In this document: positions 10,226 to 20,888 of the stretch, piece after piece
Layout of the letters: every line of letters starts with the position of its first letter
How positions within the stretch are numbered: position 1 is the stretch's first letter
NCBI GenBank assembly: GCA_031472005.1
Contig: PZJY01000005.1
Coordinates: 496,001-560,000, forward strand
From: Tetracladium setigerum
Lineage: Eukaryota; Ascomycota; Leotiomycetes; Helotiales
Reading direction: 5' to 3'
Length of the DNA stretch: 64,000 nt
Notes under the pieces: generated by a model
The model's input: the letters and a program-made list of their open reading frames with translations, nothing else
Told to the model about the DNA's origin: nothing
Database searches by the model: none
Translations under genes and position numbers: made by a program

Positions 10226-13200
10226 TTATCTCACTCCATCACTCCTTGCAATTTGATCATCCGTCTGCCCCTCCTGTACCTTCTCCAGATACTCGTCAAA
10301 CTTGCTCGAAACCTTAAGAACATGCCTGAGATGCTCAGCCGTCATGCGCTGGTTTCTGAACGTAGCCAGCTGGCGCGCAGCCGTGATCGAATTGCGTATC
10401 TGCCTCCCGTTGAGCTCATACTCTGATAGCTCTCTCAAGTAACACTCGACATCGTGAAAGTCAATACCGGTGGTCTCTCCCTGGAATTTTCGCTTGAGAG
10501 ATCCCTCTTCAGTAGTTGAAGGCACGGCATCTTCCATGTCCTTCAGGCGAGTGAGGAAGTTTTTCCAGATTTTCATGCGCTGCCCCTGCTTAAGATTGTC
10601 ATAATGAAGAGACAGCAGAATCCTAGACTTGAAAGCCTCATCGAAGGTGCCAACACGATTTGAGGTCAGGATCAAAATTCCTTCGTAGTACTCGAGAACA
10701 CGCAAGAATACCGACACAAGCGCGTTTCTCTCCAAATTGTCAAGACTTCTCTGCTCCAGGAAAATTTCAGCCTCATCAATCAAGACGATACAGCCCCAGA
10801 TCTTCCCAAGGTGCAAAACAGACTCCAGATATTTCTCAACCTTCTCCGGCTCGGTGCCAATGTCACCGCACGTGATACGGAAAAGTGGCTTCTGTGCGAT
10901 TTCGGCGACGCCTTCCGCTGTAAATGTTTTCCAGTGCCAGGTCCGCCATGGAGCAGAACTATTAGGCCATTGCCTTTACGATCGATGATGTCGGTGGCTT
11001 CTTCTGTGGCGATTTGATGCATCACGAGAGCCTGGATCAGCTCCTTGGTTTCATCGCCGACGACGAGATGATCGAAGGATTTTTTGTTCCAGGTAACATC
11101 TTCAATCAAATCAACCTTCAAATCCACTGTAAATTAATTAACTATCACATTCAGTTCAACTTCTCTGATCTCCTTACCCCATTTCTTGCCTCGCAGATCA
11201 TAGCCAGGAATTGTAGTGGGAAAGACATATATTTCTGGCGCAAGAGGCGGCTCGTCCGAGTCCATCAGTTGATCACTCATATGCTCGCATTTCCCATCGT
11301 TAATTGTCGCATATAGGTTCTTGAAGCTGTAGGAGTCATGATGTAGCTGCTGGTATGTACGGAAATCGATCATGAACCTTTCGCGAGTCTATATGAACAG
11401 GATTTGTTAGCGGCATTTCCAATGATACGGGATTGATCTTCGAGAAGTTGCATACCCTATAGACGCCCTTATCGTCCTGGTAGGAAACAAGGCTTTTTCT
11501 CCGAGACTTCCAAAAGATCTTCCCCCTCTTTTCCAATATAGCTATATTTTCTTTCGTTGTGTAATTCATCGGATAACAGTTCAACGTTGTGATCTTGATC
11601 TCTTCATTGGCCAGATTGATTTTCAAGATAATTTCTCGGTTTGTTTTGAATTTCAGAAACTTTCCATCGTACTTGTACTCCCATGTTTCGATAGACCAAT
11701 TCATAGCCAGCTTATTCTTAACATGCAAGGATCGATTCGACCATTTGTTGTTGCCTTTTCTCAAACTTGATCCTGCTTTGCCGCTCACCTCTGGCCAAGA
11801 CGTCGCAATCGCAGCTCTAAGGTTGCGATTTTGCGGATCTTCCCACACCAAAACTTCTCCAGGCTTCACGAGAAATGGCATGGTTTCCTGTGAGATCATT
11901 CCTCTTTCCATCTGCTGTGCGGCACGGTCGTACAATTCTCCGTATGTTGATTCGATATATGATGTCAATAGCTCCATGAGGTCTTGCTGCGATTGACTCA
12001 GGCCAGTGAATGAAGTTTGCAAGCGGTACTTATACCAGAATACATATGGGGCGTGCAAAGCATCTATGGCGTCGAAGTCTGGGAAATCGACTGCGAGATT
12101 TGGCTGGCTACCAAAATACTCCTTCGCCGCGTGGATCATTTCCTCAGAGTTGAGTTGGATGAGTTCTGATGAAGCTTGAGCACGGGGAAGAGCTCGGTTT
12201 GCTGTCGCAGCATGTTTCACTTCGACGTACTGATCGTCCACGTTGTAGTAACGCGCAACTACATATGCGGTGTCAGGTCTTTGTGCCAAGAAGCCGTCCA
12301 CGTCTGATATCGGGAGATATGCTGTCAAGTGAACCTCTCCCTTAGACGTGTGTTTCCAGGTCGGCTTGTCTAGGTAGCCACTCACAACATCAACAGCATT
12401 GCTTGTTATGAAGTGGAGAATTTCCATCTTTCCAGAAGAAATCCGGGCATCTTTAAGTTTTTGGTTCTCGTTTTCCAGTAGAGAGATTTTGTCTACAAGC
12501 GCTGGAATGTCTGTTGATTGGTAAGATAGCTTGCCTGGAGAATCTTGTGTCGTAAGACTTGTCATGTCATTAGGCTTTGCCTGAGGAGACATGATTGGCA
12601 GCAGGTCTTTTCCTACTCGCTGGAAAGGTCTTGATTGAGAAGTGCCAAAAGAGGAATCAGCAATATCGGCAGACGTTTCTGATCGAGGCCAAAGCACTGT
12701 TCGGTCCAGTGTGGCACTCGTTCCGGAGCAACGTTTTTCAACGTCGGATTCAGACAGTATTTGTAGGATGTTTATTGCAAAATCACTTGCTGCTGTTTCA
12801 TCCCTCGAAATTGTTAGATGATTCCAGAGGCCTTGGTCGTTTGAACTTTTGTCTTCCTCGCGTGAAAAAAACAGGAAGGTGAGGGATGCTGCAAGATCAA
12901 AGAATCGTGATATGTCGATTTCCGGAAGATCGGCCCGGTCGACTATGTCCCTAGAATCAATGTCGAAGTCTAGCTCGATTTCTTCCTTCAGGTATTTGAC
13001 TAGGCCCACGTCAATTGTTTTTGAATGATCGGACAGAAGACTCTTTTCTAGTGTTTGTGGAGAAAGGAGAGCGATTGTCTCAATCTGTTTTTTGATGGTC
13101 TCGAAGTGGTTGATAAAGGTTGATTCAAGTTTCTGGAGAACATTGACTTTGTTTGTTCGAATCCCATTGATCCTGGCTATTCTGAAGCTGTTGCTTACGG

Positions 13201-13303
13201 TTTCGAAAAGTTCTAATTTAGCATCATTCTTGAGTGCTGTGAATAAATCAGCCCCGTCAGTAAGGCATTCGAGAATAGTTTTATTAACCTTAGCAACATC
13301 CAT
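10226..13303 (-). CDS. DUF7025 / AAA+ ATPase with frameshift in Walker A
   Basis: Three exons: 13303-11456, 11388-11178 and 11126-10226 (introns GTATGC..ATAG with branch GCTAAC, and GTAAGG..ACAG). The start is the first in-frame ATG. A TAA lies two codons above the top of the open frame. About 300 uncharacterised N-terminal residues and a short coiled coil (VDKISLLENENQKLK) precede a DUF7025-like region (PFLVKPGEVLVWEDP). Then come the AAA core (Walker A GGPGTGK, Walker B CIVLIDEAE, sensor ILTSNR) and the fungal lid (LNGRQIRNSITAARQL). Right after GGPGTGK the frame slips. One more A in the A4 run (10927-10930) would give GKT and about 986 residues. Fungal proteins of this type are ATPases of unknown role. 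Without the base, the ATPase is truncated. Confidence 0.82.
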
Positions 13304-14604
13304 GCCGCCTGCCTCAAATATATTAGACAAAGAAGGAGCAAGTCGTGCTTTTTGAAGCAAAATTTAGAGAACAGTGGACGCTCTAATGCTGGAAAACGAT
13401 ATCAGACAAGCATAAATTAGAGGGGTCATGTTCGCGCGGAGCCTTGGGGAATGTTGTGGAACGTGATAGAGCTTGGTTTCAAACGTGTACGCTCGTGATT
13501 GGAATGTTCGATATTGAATCCAAAGACTGGCAGCAGCACTGTGTCTTGGATCGCCCGGTGAGGCGAACTCGGCAAATAAGGCGGACGGGGTGGATAAGGC
13601 GAACTCGGTGTAAAAGGTGACACCAGCTTGAATCTGCCTAGATTTGGGGGGCGCCATGCCCGCGTAAGTGTACGGAATGGATCGAAAAACTTTCTTTTCA
13701 ACACTTCGGATTTGTGCTTATTTGCTGCGCACTGTTAATCCAGTAGCTATGGTACTGTGCCGAGAAGAAAAGACAAGGTCAGAAGGAGGAGCCCGAGGTC
13801 GAGGCTCGACCAATATACGTCCGTATATCTCAACATTATTGCCCCTCTTGTTCGTAGTATTCTTCAATGTATATTTTACGACGTACGTATCAATGGCCTC
13901 TCATACGGAGCTAATAGTGCAGGACGTATACTAATGGGAACAATGGTTGTACATAAGGAGGCTTCGCCTTCCGACTCCTTTGCATTCTTTATCTTCTTGT
14001 TTCCTTCGTACTAGACCTACGAGTTACTCGATAGCCAATGATTGTACTCCCACATACCGCTGAATGCCATCTTGTGCTAGTGTTGTTACAGAGGAGTTGT
14101 GTCGACTTCGAATGGCATAACGAAATGAAGCAGCTGTGATCTAGATAACGAGCTCTAAAATGGTGAGTGACCCCATAAATTGAGGTAAGGATGGCACAAA
14201 GCAAAACCCTTAAAAGAGCTGAGGGAAAAGGGCACTCATGTTATCATGCCCAAAAGCCTGAGTGACGGCTTTGCAGTGCCCTAGCAGGACCCTAGCAGGA
14301 CCCTAGCTGCTCAGGTGCGGACTGCGCCACCACAATTGCTATTGCTAATTAGCAAGGCAGAGACCGTAAATGGATTCTTTATAGGCTAAAGAAAATGCCA
14401 GGCAGATTGGTCGAAGCGAAACATGATTGAGGTGCGCGCAGTAAATTTCCTATGTCATGTACAACCTGATACAGTTTCCTCTCATTGAAATTGTTCTTTG
14501 CTAGATATCAGCTTCAATTCGAATGCCAGTTTCTGGTCTCTGACTTGTCCACTGTTTTGACACATGAGTGTTGTTGTTTTGTCAGATTGTCATTTATCAA
14601 GACT
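13304..14604. other. intergenic, no firm gene
   Basis: A 97-codon minus-strand frame (13657-13364) could encode an upstream exon of the AAA gene, but no splice junction works convincingly. At 14279-14310 there is an 11 bp tandem repeat (CCCTAGCAGGA, about 2.6 copies). Nothing else is supported. Confidence 0.4.
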
Positions 14605-16456
14605 ATGGCACAGTACACACTTGCGAACCCGGGGAAGGAGATGCAAGGCTGGTACACACCAACAACAAAAATCCAGTCCAGGTGCGTTCGTTTTCTATTC
14701 ATACCAGTCTCCAAAACAGGCCGAATTTGTGCCGTCTAGATGTCCCTGCTTGATAACAGATATTGACTATCAGCCAGCGATCTACTGGAGGAAGCCTTCG
14801 CCGAAGCGAAGCTCAAGTTTTCGTCAACTCTGAGCCAAGACCAGCGAAAGATTGACTTTGTTAACTCGAAGGATAACATCGAAGACGTGCGAGTGGTTGT
14901 GGCCCAAGCTATGGGAGAATATGAACGCAAGAAATCGGGTTCCAAAGCCAGAAAATGGCTGCACAGCTTCTCCCAGAGGATCAAGTTTTATGGTGACATT
15001 TTGAATGTGTTGGTCCAGCATCATCCAGAATATGTCGCTCTCGTCTGGGGAGCCATGAAATTCTTCTTCACTGTAGGTCGAAGCTGCCGAAGTGCGAAAC
15101 TTTACCAGTATATTTATTACTGACCTCTGATCAGGGTGTGACTAATCACGAAAAGGTAGTCAGTAAGCTGGCGGAAGCTCTCTCGAACATCGCCGATAAT
15201 CTTCCTCGAGTCCAACTCACCGCTTACCTATACCCGACAGAACGAATGCAGAGTGCAGTTGCGGAGTTGAATGCGCATATTCTCAGGTTCTTGGTTCGTG
15301 CGCATGACTGGTACCAAGAGGGTACATGGAAGCATATTCTCCACAGCATCACACAGCCTTCCGAACTTCGTTACGATGACTTACTTAATCTCATATCGCG
15401 GAGCACTGCTGTGGTACATGGAATTGCAGTATCAAGCCAACAGGTCGAGCTGCGATACATGCACGGCAAACTCGACCAGATCGACACGAAGATAGACGGA
15501 AATTTTGAGCAGATAATCACCTCGTTAAGCTGTTTGTACCACACCCTCCAATTGACCATTTTAAGTAGCTAACTATTCTAGTGCAATCGTCAGCGATGAT
15601 ATCCACAAATAATCGCCTTTCAGATCTGCAATTCGCGCAAATAATGAACTCGATCTCGAATGCAAGAATGTGGGATCCAGTGAAGGCATTCCATTATCTT
15701 CTCGCTGCCCGTCGCCGAACATACAATAGTTCCAACAATATCCTTTCCATGCGCTTCTGGAGCTCGCCACGATTGAAGAAGTGGACAACTTCAGAACAGT
15801 CGGATATATCTATCGTCAAAGGCAATTTCCGATCGCGCCAGGCTCTGAGGAACTTTTGTGTTGAGGTCATTGAGCAACTTCGTGATTCCCAAGTCTCTGT
15901 TCTCCTGGCAATGAACATACCTCAAACGGAGTCCGCCGCTTCGGATATTTCTCCTATCGACCTCATCAAATACCTCATACGACAGGCGTTGCCACTTAGA
16001 CAGAACGTCCAAACGGAGAAATCAATGTCGTTAAGTTGTGCACCGTTCTACGGCGATCACTCCGAAAAAGATTGGTTCCGAGCCCTGCGGTCTGCAATGA
16101 TAGACATCGGCAGACAGGTGTATCTCATCGTCGATCTGCAACTGCTGAATCGAGATCTCGGCCCCGAGGGCGGGTTCCCCTGGTTGTCAGCATTTCTCAA
16201 GTTCTTCGCCGAACTGTCTGACTGCAAGAACGCTCCATTTGTTAAAGTACTTCTCGTCACTTACGGTGCCGACATACCCTTCACTCTCTCTAATTCCGAG
16301 TATTCTGATTTCGTGGTACATGCGAAAACAGAAGTAGGGCACGGAAGTCGTCGAAGTGCAAGAAAAGCCGGCAATCTGAAGCTCCGAGGTGGTCTTCAAA
16401 CGGGACGCATAGGTGGAGGTATTCGGAAAGTCAGATCTGGGAATTCAAGGCATTGA
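14605..16456 (+). CDS. DUF7708 domain protein (NLR/STAND-associated family)
   Basis: Four exons: 14605-14681, 14778-15072, 15135-15531 and 15582-16456. Phases agree and the product is 547 residues. The start GWYTPTT..SSDLLEEAFAEAK fits the family. The core YVALVWGAMKFFFTGVTNHE, LPRVQLTAYLYPTERM and YDDLLNLISRSTAVV is the DUF7708 helical domain, which in other fungi sits in front of NACHT/ankyrin or P-loop modules. The C-terminal half has the conserved VKGNFRSRQALRNFCVEVIEQL, SPIDLIKYLIRQAL and GRQVYLIVDLQLLNRDLGPE blocks, then a basic Gly/Arg tail. No complete Walker A is visible. The biochemical role is unknown; the family is linked by architecture to fungal NLR-like proteins. The gene is intact. 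Confidence 0.82.
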
Positions 16457-16690
16457 GTATGCACAGCGTTACGAAGTTAAATTTCTACTCGTGTACTGTA
16501 TTGTAAACAACAGCTGTCTGCTGCCTTGAAATGTTGCTGCCTTTAATATTCAAACGCCTTTGGTATCTTCCTGGGTACCGGTAATCTAAAACTCGAATAT
16601 TAACTGATTTAAAGTAGATATCTAATAACCGGTTTCTAGAAACACGTAGGTCTTAGCAGTCGGAAACTTAAGAATCGGCCGATCTAAAGT
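16457..16690. other. AT-rich spacer with RIP-like composition
   Basis: No gene is visible. The stretch is rich in TA dinucleotides, with a repeated word AAAGTAGATAT (around 16610 and 16686). It lies immediately before the decayed 5S copy and may be part of the same mutated duplication. Confidence 0.4.
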
Positions 16691-16809
16691 AGATATAGTT
16701 ATAAAGTGAAGAGAATTAGGTATCCCGTCCGCTTTGCCATATGTAAGCCTCAAATCGGTAGATTAATAGTTAAGTGGGTAACCACCAGCGAATCCCAGCT
16801 GTTGTATGT
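16691..16809 (+). pseudogene. RIP-decayed 5S rRNA copy
   Basis: It aligns gap-free over all 119 positions to the intact 5S gene at 9031-9149. Blocks kept are TATCCCGTCCGCT, ATCGGTAGATTA and ACCACCAGCGAATCCC. About 25 differences are seen and most are C-to-T or G-to-A in the sense from the intact copy. Examples are GTAGTTGGGTGGGTGACC becoming ATAGTTAAGTGGGTAACC. The T-run terminator is also gone (GTATGTAAAATTC). Not expected to be transcribed into functional 5S. Confidence 0.9.
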
Positions 16810-16888
16810 AAAATTCTCTCTTTTTGCATTTTTTAGTTGATGTGGAGTTTTTCGTTTTTTGACGGTTGCGATGGTCTTGGCGGGGCAG
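16810..16888 (+). repeat. downstream flank of decayed 5S, shared with 9150-9236
   Basis: The blocks TTTTTAGTTGATGTGG and GATGGTCTTGGCGGGGCAG match the flank of the intact 5S gene. Homology stops right after GGGGCAG in both copies, which marks one end of the duplicated unit. Confidence 0.75.
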
Positions 16889-17388
16889 AGTGCGGCTGAA
16901 GCTATCGATGACGCTAACCTCAGCAGCTGAGAAGCGGCTGGGAAGCTGGCTGCTTTCTATACGTGACAGAAAACATCAAAATTGTGCGAGTGATTGTGCA
17001 GTATAGCAGCAACCTTGGACGGAGGCACCAGGTACTGTCGAGTTCACCGATCGATGTCCAAGGACGGACGTGTCAAGCGCTAAAATTGGATGCGGTGGTG
17101 GTCTGTGCAGGACAAGCATTGGAGCACGCTCCACCCAGACTTCCTTGTCGATTGTCGGATATCAGAAAACAGTTCGAGCACTTTGAACGCCTATTTGCTA
17201 AATACGACAAAGGCTGTAGAATTATCAGCTACATGTTGAAATGAAAGAGCTCTCTCGGCATACTTCTAGAATTCCCCGTTCCGTTCGCGCCTCGTCACGC
17301 CACCCTCTCTCTATCTCCTGAAGTGGAGCATCTGATGTGTGGGACCACGAAGAAACCAGGCTAAGATAGACAGTATAGCAAACACTAC
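16889..17388. other. intergenic, no supported gene
   Basis: An open frame of about 90 codons (16963-17244) has no recognisable motif and no ATG in good context. I see no RNA gene or repeat here. Confidence 0.4.
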
Positions 17389-17682
17389 ATGAGTGAGTCG
17401 TTTGCAGCATTACTATTTCTCAGCATCCTATCATCTAGAAGTATTTGGGCATTCGACATAGTTCTGGCTCCGAGCGTTCGGACGGGCTCACTTGTGGACG
17501 ATGCCCACTGTGGAAATCTAATTTGTCTTAGACGCGAGGCCGGCTCAGCTGACAATGAGGTTTGCACTGTCCAAGTGCTCTGGCCATTTTCTGATGGAGA
17601 CGGAGCAAAGGCCTCCCCGTGTCCCCAGACGACCCGCCATCCTGGTTGGCTTGTCCCAACGAGCCGTTTCGACGGAGAATAG
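17389..17682 (+). CDS. possible small secreted protein, hypothetical
   Basis: An ATG-initiated 97-codon frame begins SESFAALLFLSILSSRSIWA, which resembles a weak signal peptide. A short Cys-containing mature part follows (Cys in CGNLICL, EVCTVQ and SPCPQ). No family is recognised, and an antisense frame of similar length covers the same bases. It may be chance. Confidence 0.2.
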   Translation: MSESFAALLFLSILSSRSIWAFDIVLAPSVRTGSLVDDAHCGNLICLRREAGSADNEVCTVQVLWPFSDGDGAKASPCPQTTRHPGWLVPTSRFDGE

Positions 17683-18343
17683 ACTTTGGAATCCACTAGG
17701 CCTACTGTTTCAAGTTGCCTGCATGTGTGGCATGTTCTGTGTGCCTATCTCTTCCCTTGGAAGCTTCCGTGAACGGGAATTAATATCTCTGCAAAATTGC
17801 AGCGGCTGTATACTTTCGATCTCCACGAAATTACTTCGTACATGGCCGATATAATGTCAGATTCATTCTAGATATTTCCACGAAACCAAGGGGATATAGT
17901 CGATCATCTTTCAAGTTTGTGATGCTTTATTTCCCTGATAAGTAAGACTCTGGCAAACTGCATAGACATGAATCTAACATTATTTCAGCCATGTACGAAG
18001 TAAAGGTCACTCACGGCACAGTAAAGGTAGGCAGTGATTTGTGTCGCAGAACCCCTCCTGGAGGCTTACGTCCTTATCACTCCCCGCAATCTGACTTGTC
18101 ATAATATCCTCCATTTCTTTTCCCAGCATTCTTTGCACCTCCCAGCTCACATGTGTTCTGGATTATCTACCCAGAACCTTAGCCAATGTTTCATATGGTC
18201 CATCGAAGCGTCCGCTGGCTTGCTCACAAATGATCGTCGCCAATAAGGACCGAATGGCTTTAAGTCGCACTATTGAGAGCTTCTTACCTCTCTATATATC
18301 AGGATGAGTCTCTCCAAAACCATAGAATTCGTCCAGCCAAACA
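17683..18343. other. intergenic, no supported gene
   Basis: No convincing coding sequence or RNA gene. The 18290-18340 portion is the likely leader of the 7TM gene. Confidence 0.4.
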
Positions 18344-19601
18344 ATGGTACAGCTCTTCATCACAGATTTCGCCCACCTGACCCGAGAAATAATAACAGAA
18401 CAAATTGTGCTTCAAGCTCGAGCCAATATGGAGCACGGAGGCCGGAGCAGAGAAGTGTTTATCACCACGACGGCCACCTTTGTCCTGGCCAGCATTTTCG
18501 CTGTCAGCCGTGTGGTTAGCCGCTTCTGCATCGTGAAACGTCATGGCTGGGACGACTACACCTATATATTGGCATGGGTAAGTGCACCCGCAGCTCATTG
18601 CTGGAGAACGAGGGACTAACCGGTGATTAGATCCTTGCCTCTGGATTAACCTTCACTGTCGGTTTTGGTACATTCAAGGGCCTGGGGCTTCACAATGACA
18701 GCATCTCCCCCGCTTGGAACGCTCCGCTCCTTGCGGCCGAGTACGCGGCGATTATACTGTTCATTCCTGCCCTCATGGTCACTAAGATCTCTATTCTCTT
18801 GCTCTATCTCGACATTGCGAAACAAGAGCGATTTTTCCGCATAGGCTCCTATGTAACGCTAGCAGTTGTAGTAGTGGGGGCGTTGTCCTTACCTTCATTA
18901 CCGCCTTTCACTGTGCCCCTGTGCAAGCGGCGTACAATCTCGACATCAAGGACTTCCGCTGTATCTCTATCCAGAAGACCCTGTTGTCCTCTGCGCCTAT
19001 CAATATCGCAACGGACCTCGCTATCCTCGTTTTGCCCATCCCCGTACTAACGACACTACCATTGCCATGGTTGCGAAAGGGCATTGTGATTTTAACATTC
19101 ATATTGAGCGTTATCTTCGTCGCCGTTATCGACGTTGCACGAATCTACTATCTGCAACTCGCGACTCTTGGACCTGACCAGCCGAACCGGCACCGGCTAA
19201 GCACTGGTCTCGATGTCTCTTACCATACTGGAAGAGCGCTTCTATGGTCAGTGGTCGAGGTCAATGTAGCTATTATCGGCGCATCTATCCCCACTCTGAC
19301 CCCGTTGCTCAAGCGGCTCATTCCGACCAAGGGTTCGGGTCGTGTACTGGAGCTGGACAACAACGACCGCCGTCCTGGGCCGGGGCGGGAGCCGAAAGAC
19401 TCTTGCCGTCTGAGTGAGCTACCACGCTGGACCACCAGCCCTGCCTCTACAAAGCCTTTACAGTCAACATCCACGAGGCTCCCAGGAGAGTTGGAGCCGT
19501 GGGCGAGTGCGATAGAATTTCCCAGCACGCATGACACGGATCGAGGAACAGATCGTGAACATTCCTCTTCTGTTGGATTTGTTAACATGAAACCGACTTG
19601 A
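18344..19601 (+). CDS. fungal rhodopsin-like 7TM membrane protein, frameshifted
   Basis: Exon 1 is 18344-18577 and exon 2 is 18631-19601 (GTAAGT..GATTAG with branch ACTAAC). ATG 18428 (MEHGGRSREV) is an alternative start. The features are those of the large fungal rhodopsin-domain (PTH11-related) family: ASIFAVSRVVSRF, HGWDDYTYILAW, the FITAFHCAPVQAAY Cys loop, APINIATDLAILVLPIP, the VDVARIYYL-type loop and WSVVEVNVAIIGASIPTL in the last helices. A hydrophilic Ser/Pro tail follows. At the G5 run 18876-18880 the frame slips by one base. One more G restores VVVGGVVLTFITAF and gives 401 residues. The ligand is unknown. The stop TGA is followed after three bases, in the same frame, by the ATG of an MFS transporter. 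Confidence 0.78.
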
Positions 19602-19604
19602 TGC

Positions 19605-20888
19605 ATGGCCGATATGCAGGGCCTCGAAGCTGTCAAGTACTGCGCTATTATGAACACCACCCTCTTCCTAAACGGATTCACTTATGCTTCACTGTTCTCT
19701 ATCAACAACAATACTCCAATCATTCAAAATCGCATCCAAGGTCTCGGCATGTCAACCGCCTCTTACAGTGGCGCTGGCCTTCTCGGTCCGTTCTTGGGAT
19801 ATGCGATCCTGCATTATGTCGGGTTCAAAGCCACCATCGTAACCTCTTTAGCGATTTGCTGTGTCGGAACGCTAATATTCTGGCCATCCGGCGCCTTGGA
19901 ATCCTACCCTGGATTTATTGTCTCCAATGTGGTCGTTGGTGTCGCTTTGGCCTGTCTACAGCAGGCAGCCAACGCCTTCAATGCGCTCTGCGGACCACCA
20001 AAATACGCAGAAATCCGAGTCCTCTTGGGCGCAGGAATAGAATCTCTCGGTGGGACATTGAGTTTGGTGCTCGCCCGCTACGCCATCTCCATCGACAAGG
20101 ACGACCCACGCAGTTTGATTTCCCTCCAGTGGGCGTACCTCGCCATCGCGATATTCACCATTTTGCTCGGCCTCATCTTCTACTATACGCCGCTTCCTGA
20201 AGCAACGGATATGGACCTACAGACTCGGCCGGACCTACTGTGGGTAGATCGTGCAAGGAAACACTTCGGCATGTTCCCTGTTATCTTCACCCCTTTAGCG
20301 TTAGGCTTCCTGTCCATGTTCTTTGCCGCCGGGGCATTGGCAAGCCTAAGAAATTTCATTGGAAACGTCATGTCCAGCGTCGCAGCTCGCACCCATAGTA
20401 CTCCGGTACTACCAAGCTCAGATTTCCAGTCCCTTCTCACAGGCATCTATACCGGTGGCATCTTTTTCTCTGCTTTCTTGTGTTTTTTCGTCCCTCCGCG
20501 TATCGTCCTGTTATGGGCGCATGCGTGTGGGATCATCTTTGGGTTGCTAATCGTCGTTTACCAATTCCACTCAGTCCGTCACGTCCAAATATTAACGATA
20601 GTCCTTTCAATCTTCCAGGGGCCGATTCCTAACTTGATTTATGCCATCGCATTGCGTGGCCTCGGCCGGTGGACTAAGCTCGCAAGTGGCATATTTGTAT
20701 GCGGTGGGTGTCTCGGAGCCAGCATCTGGCCGTGGGTTATGTTAGCCCTTACGAGGAGCTATTCCGCACAATATGCATTCTGTCTCGTTATCGCTCTCTT
20801 CGCAATGGGGATTTCTTTCCCACTTTATCTTAGCGTGGAACGCCTGACACATCATCGACCCCCAGGCTGGGGATTGTGGCGAAGCTAG
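19605..20888 (+). CDS. FucP/FHS-type MFS sugar transporter
   Basis: A single exon of 427 residues. MNTTLFLNGFTYASLFSINN (TM1), SGAGLLGPFLGYAIL, FKATIVTSLAICCVGTLIFW, the QQAANAFNALCGPPKYAEIR loop, SLQWAYLAIAIFTILLG and FYYTPLPEATD are the hallmarks of fungal fucose/glucose-galactose:H+ symporter-like proteins. About 12 hydrophobic segments are present and no frameshift is seen. The N-terminus before TM1 is short, so the ATG at 19605 is plausible. It starts three bases after, and in frame with, the stop of the 7TM gene, so it has no obvious promoter of its own. It may be on a shared transcript or be the second half of a fusion gene broken by a TGA. The sugar is unknown. Confidence 0.82.
   Translation: MADMQGLEAVKYCAIMNTTLFLNGFTYASLFSINNNTPIIQNRIQGLGMSTASYSGAGLLGPFLGYAILHYVGFKATIVTSLAICCVGTLIFWPSGALESYPGFIVSNVVVGVALACLQQAANAFNALCGPPKYAEIRVLLGAGIESLGGTLSLVLARYAISIDKDDPRSLISLQWAYLAIAIFTILLGLIFYYTPLPEATDMDLQTRPDLLWVDRARKHFGMFPVIFTPLALGFLSMFFAAGALASLRNFIGNVMSSVAARTHSTPVLPSSDFQSLLTGIYTGGIFFSAFLCFFVPPRIVLLWAHACGIIFGLLIVVYQFHSVRHVQILTIVLSIFQGPIPNLIYAIALRGLGRWTKLASGIFVCGGCLGASIWPWVMLALTRSYSAQYAFCLVIALFAMGISFPLYLSVERLTHHRPPGWGLWRS

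Noticed and set aside
13364..13657. Minus-strand 97-codon frame as a first exon of the AAA gene
   Set aside because: No donor/acceptor pair joins it in phase to the AAA frame without passing a stop, and no family similarity was seen.
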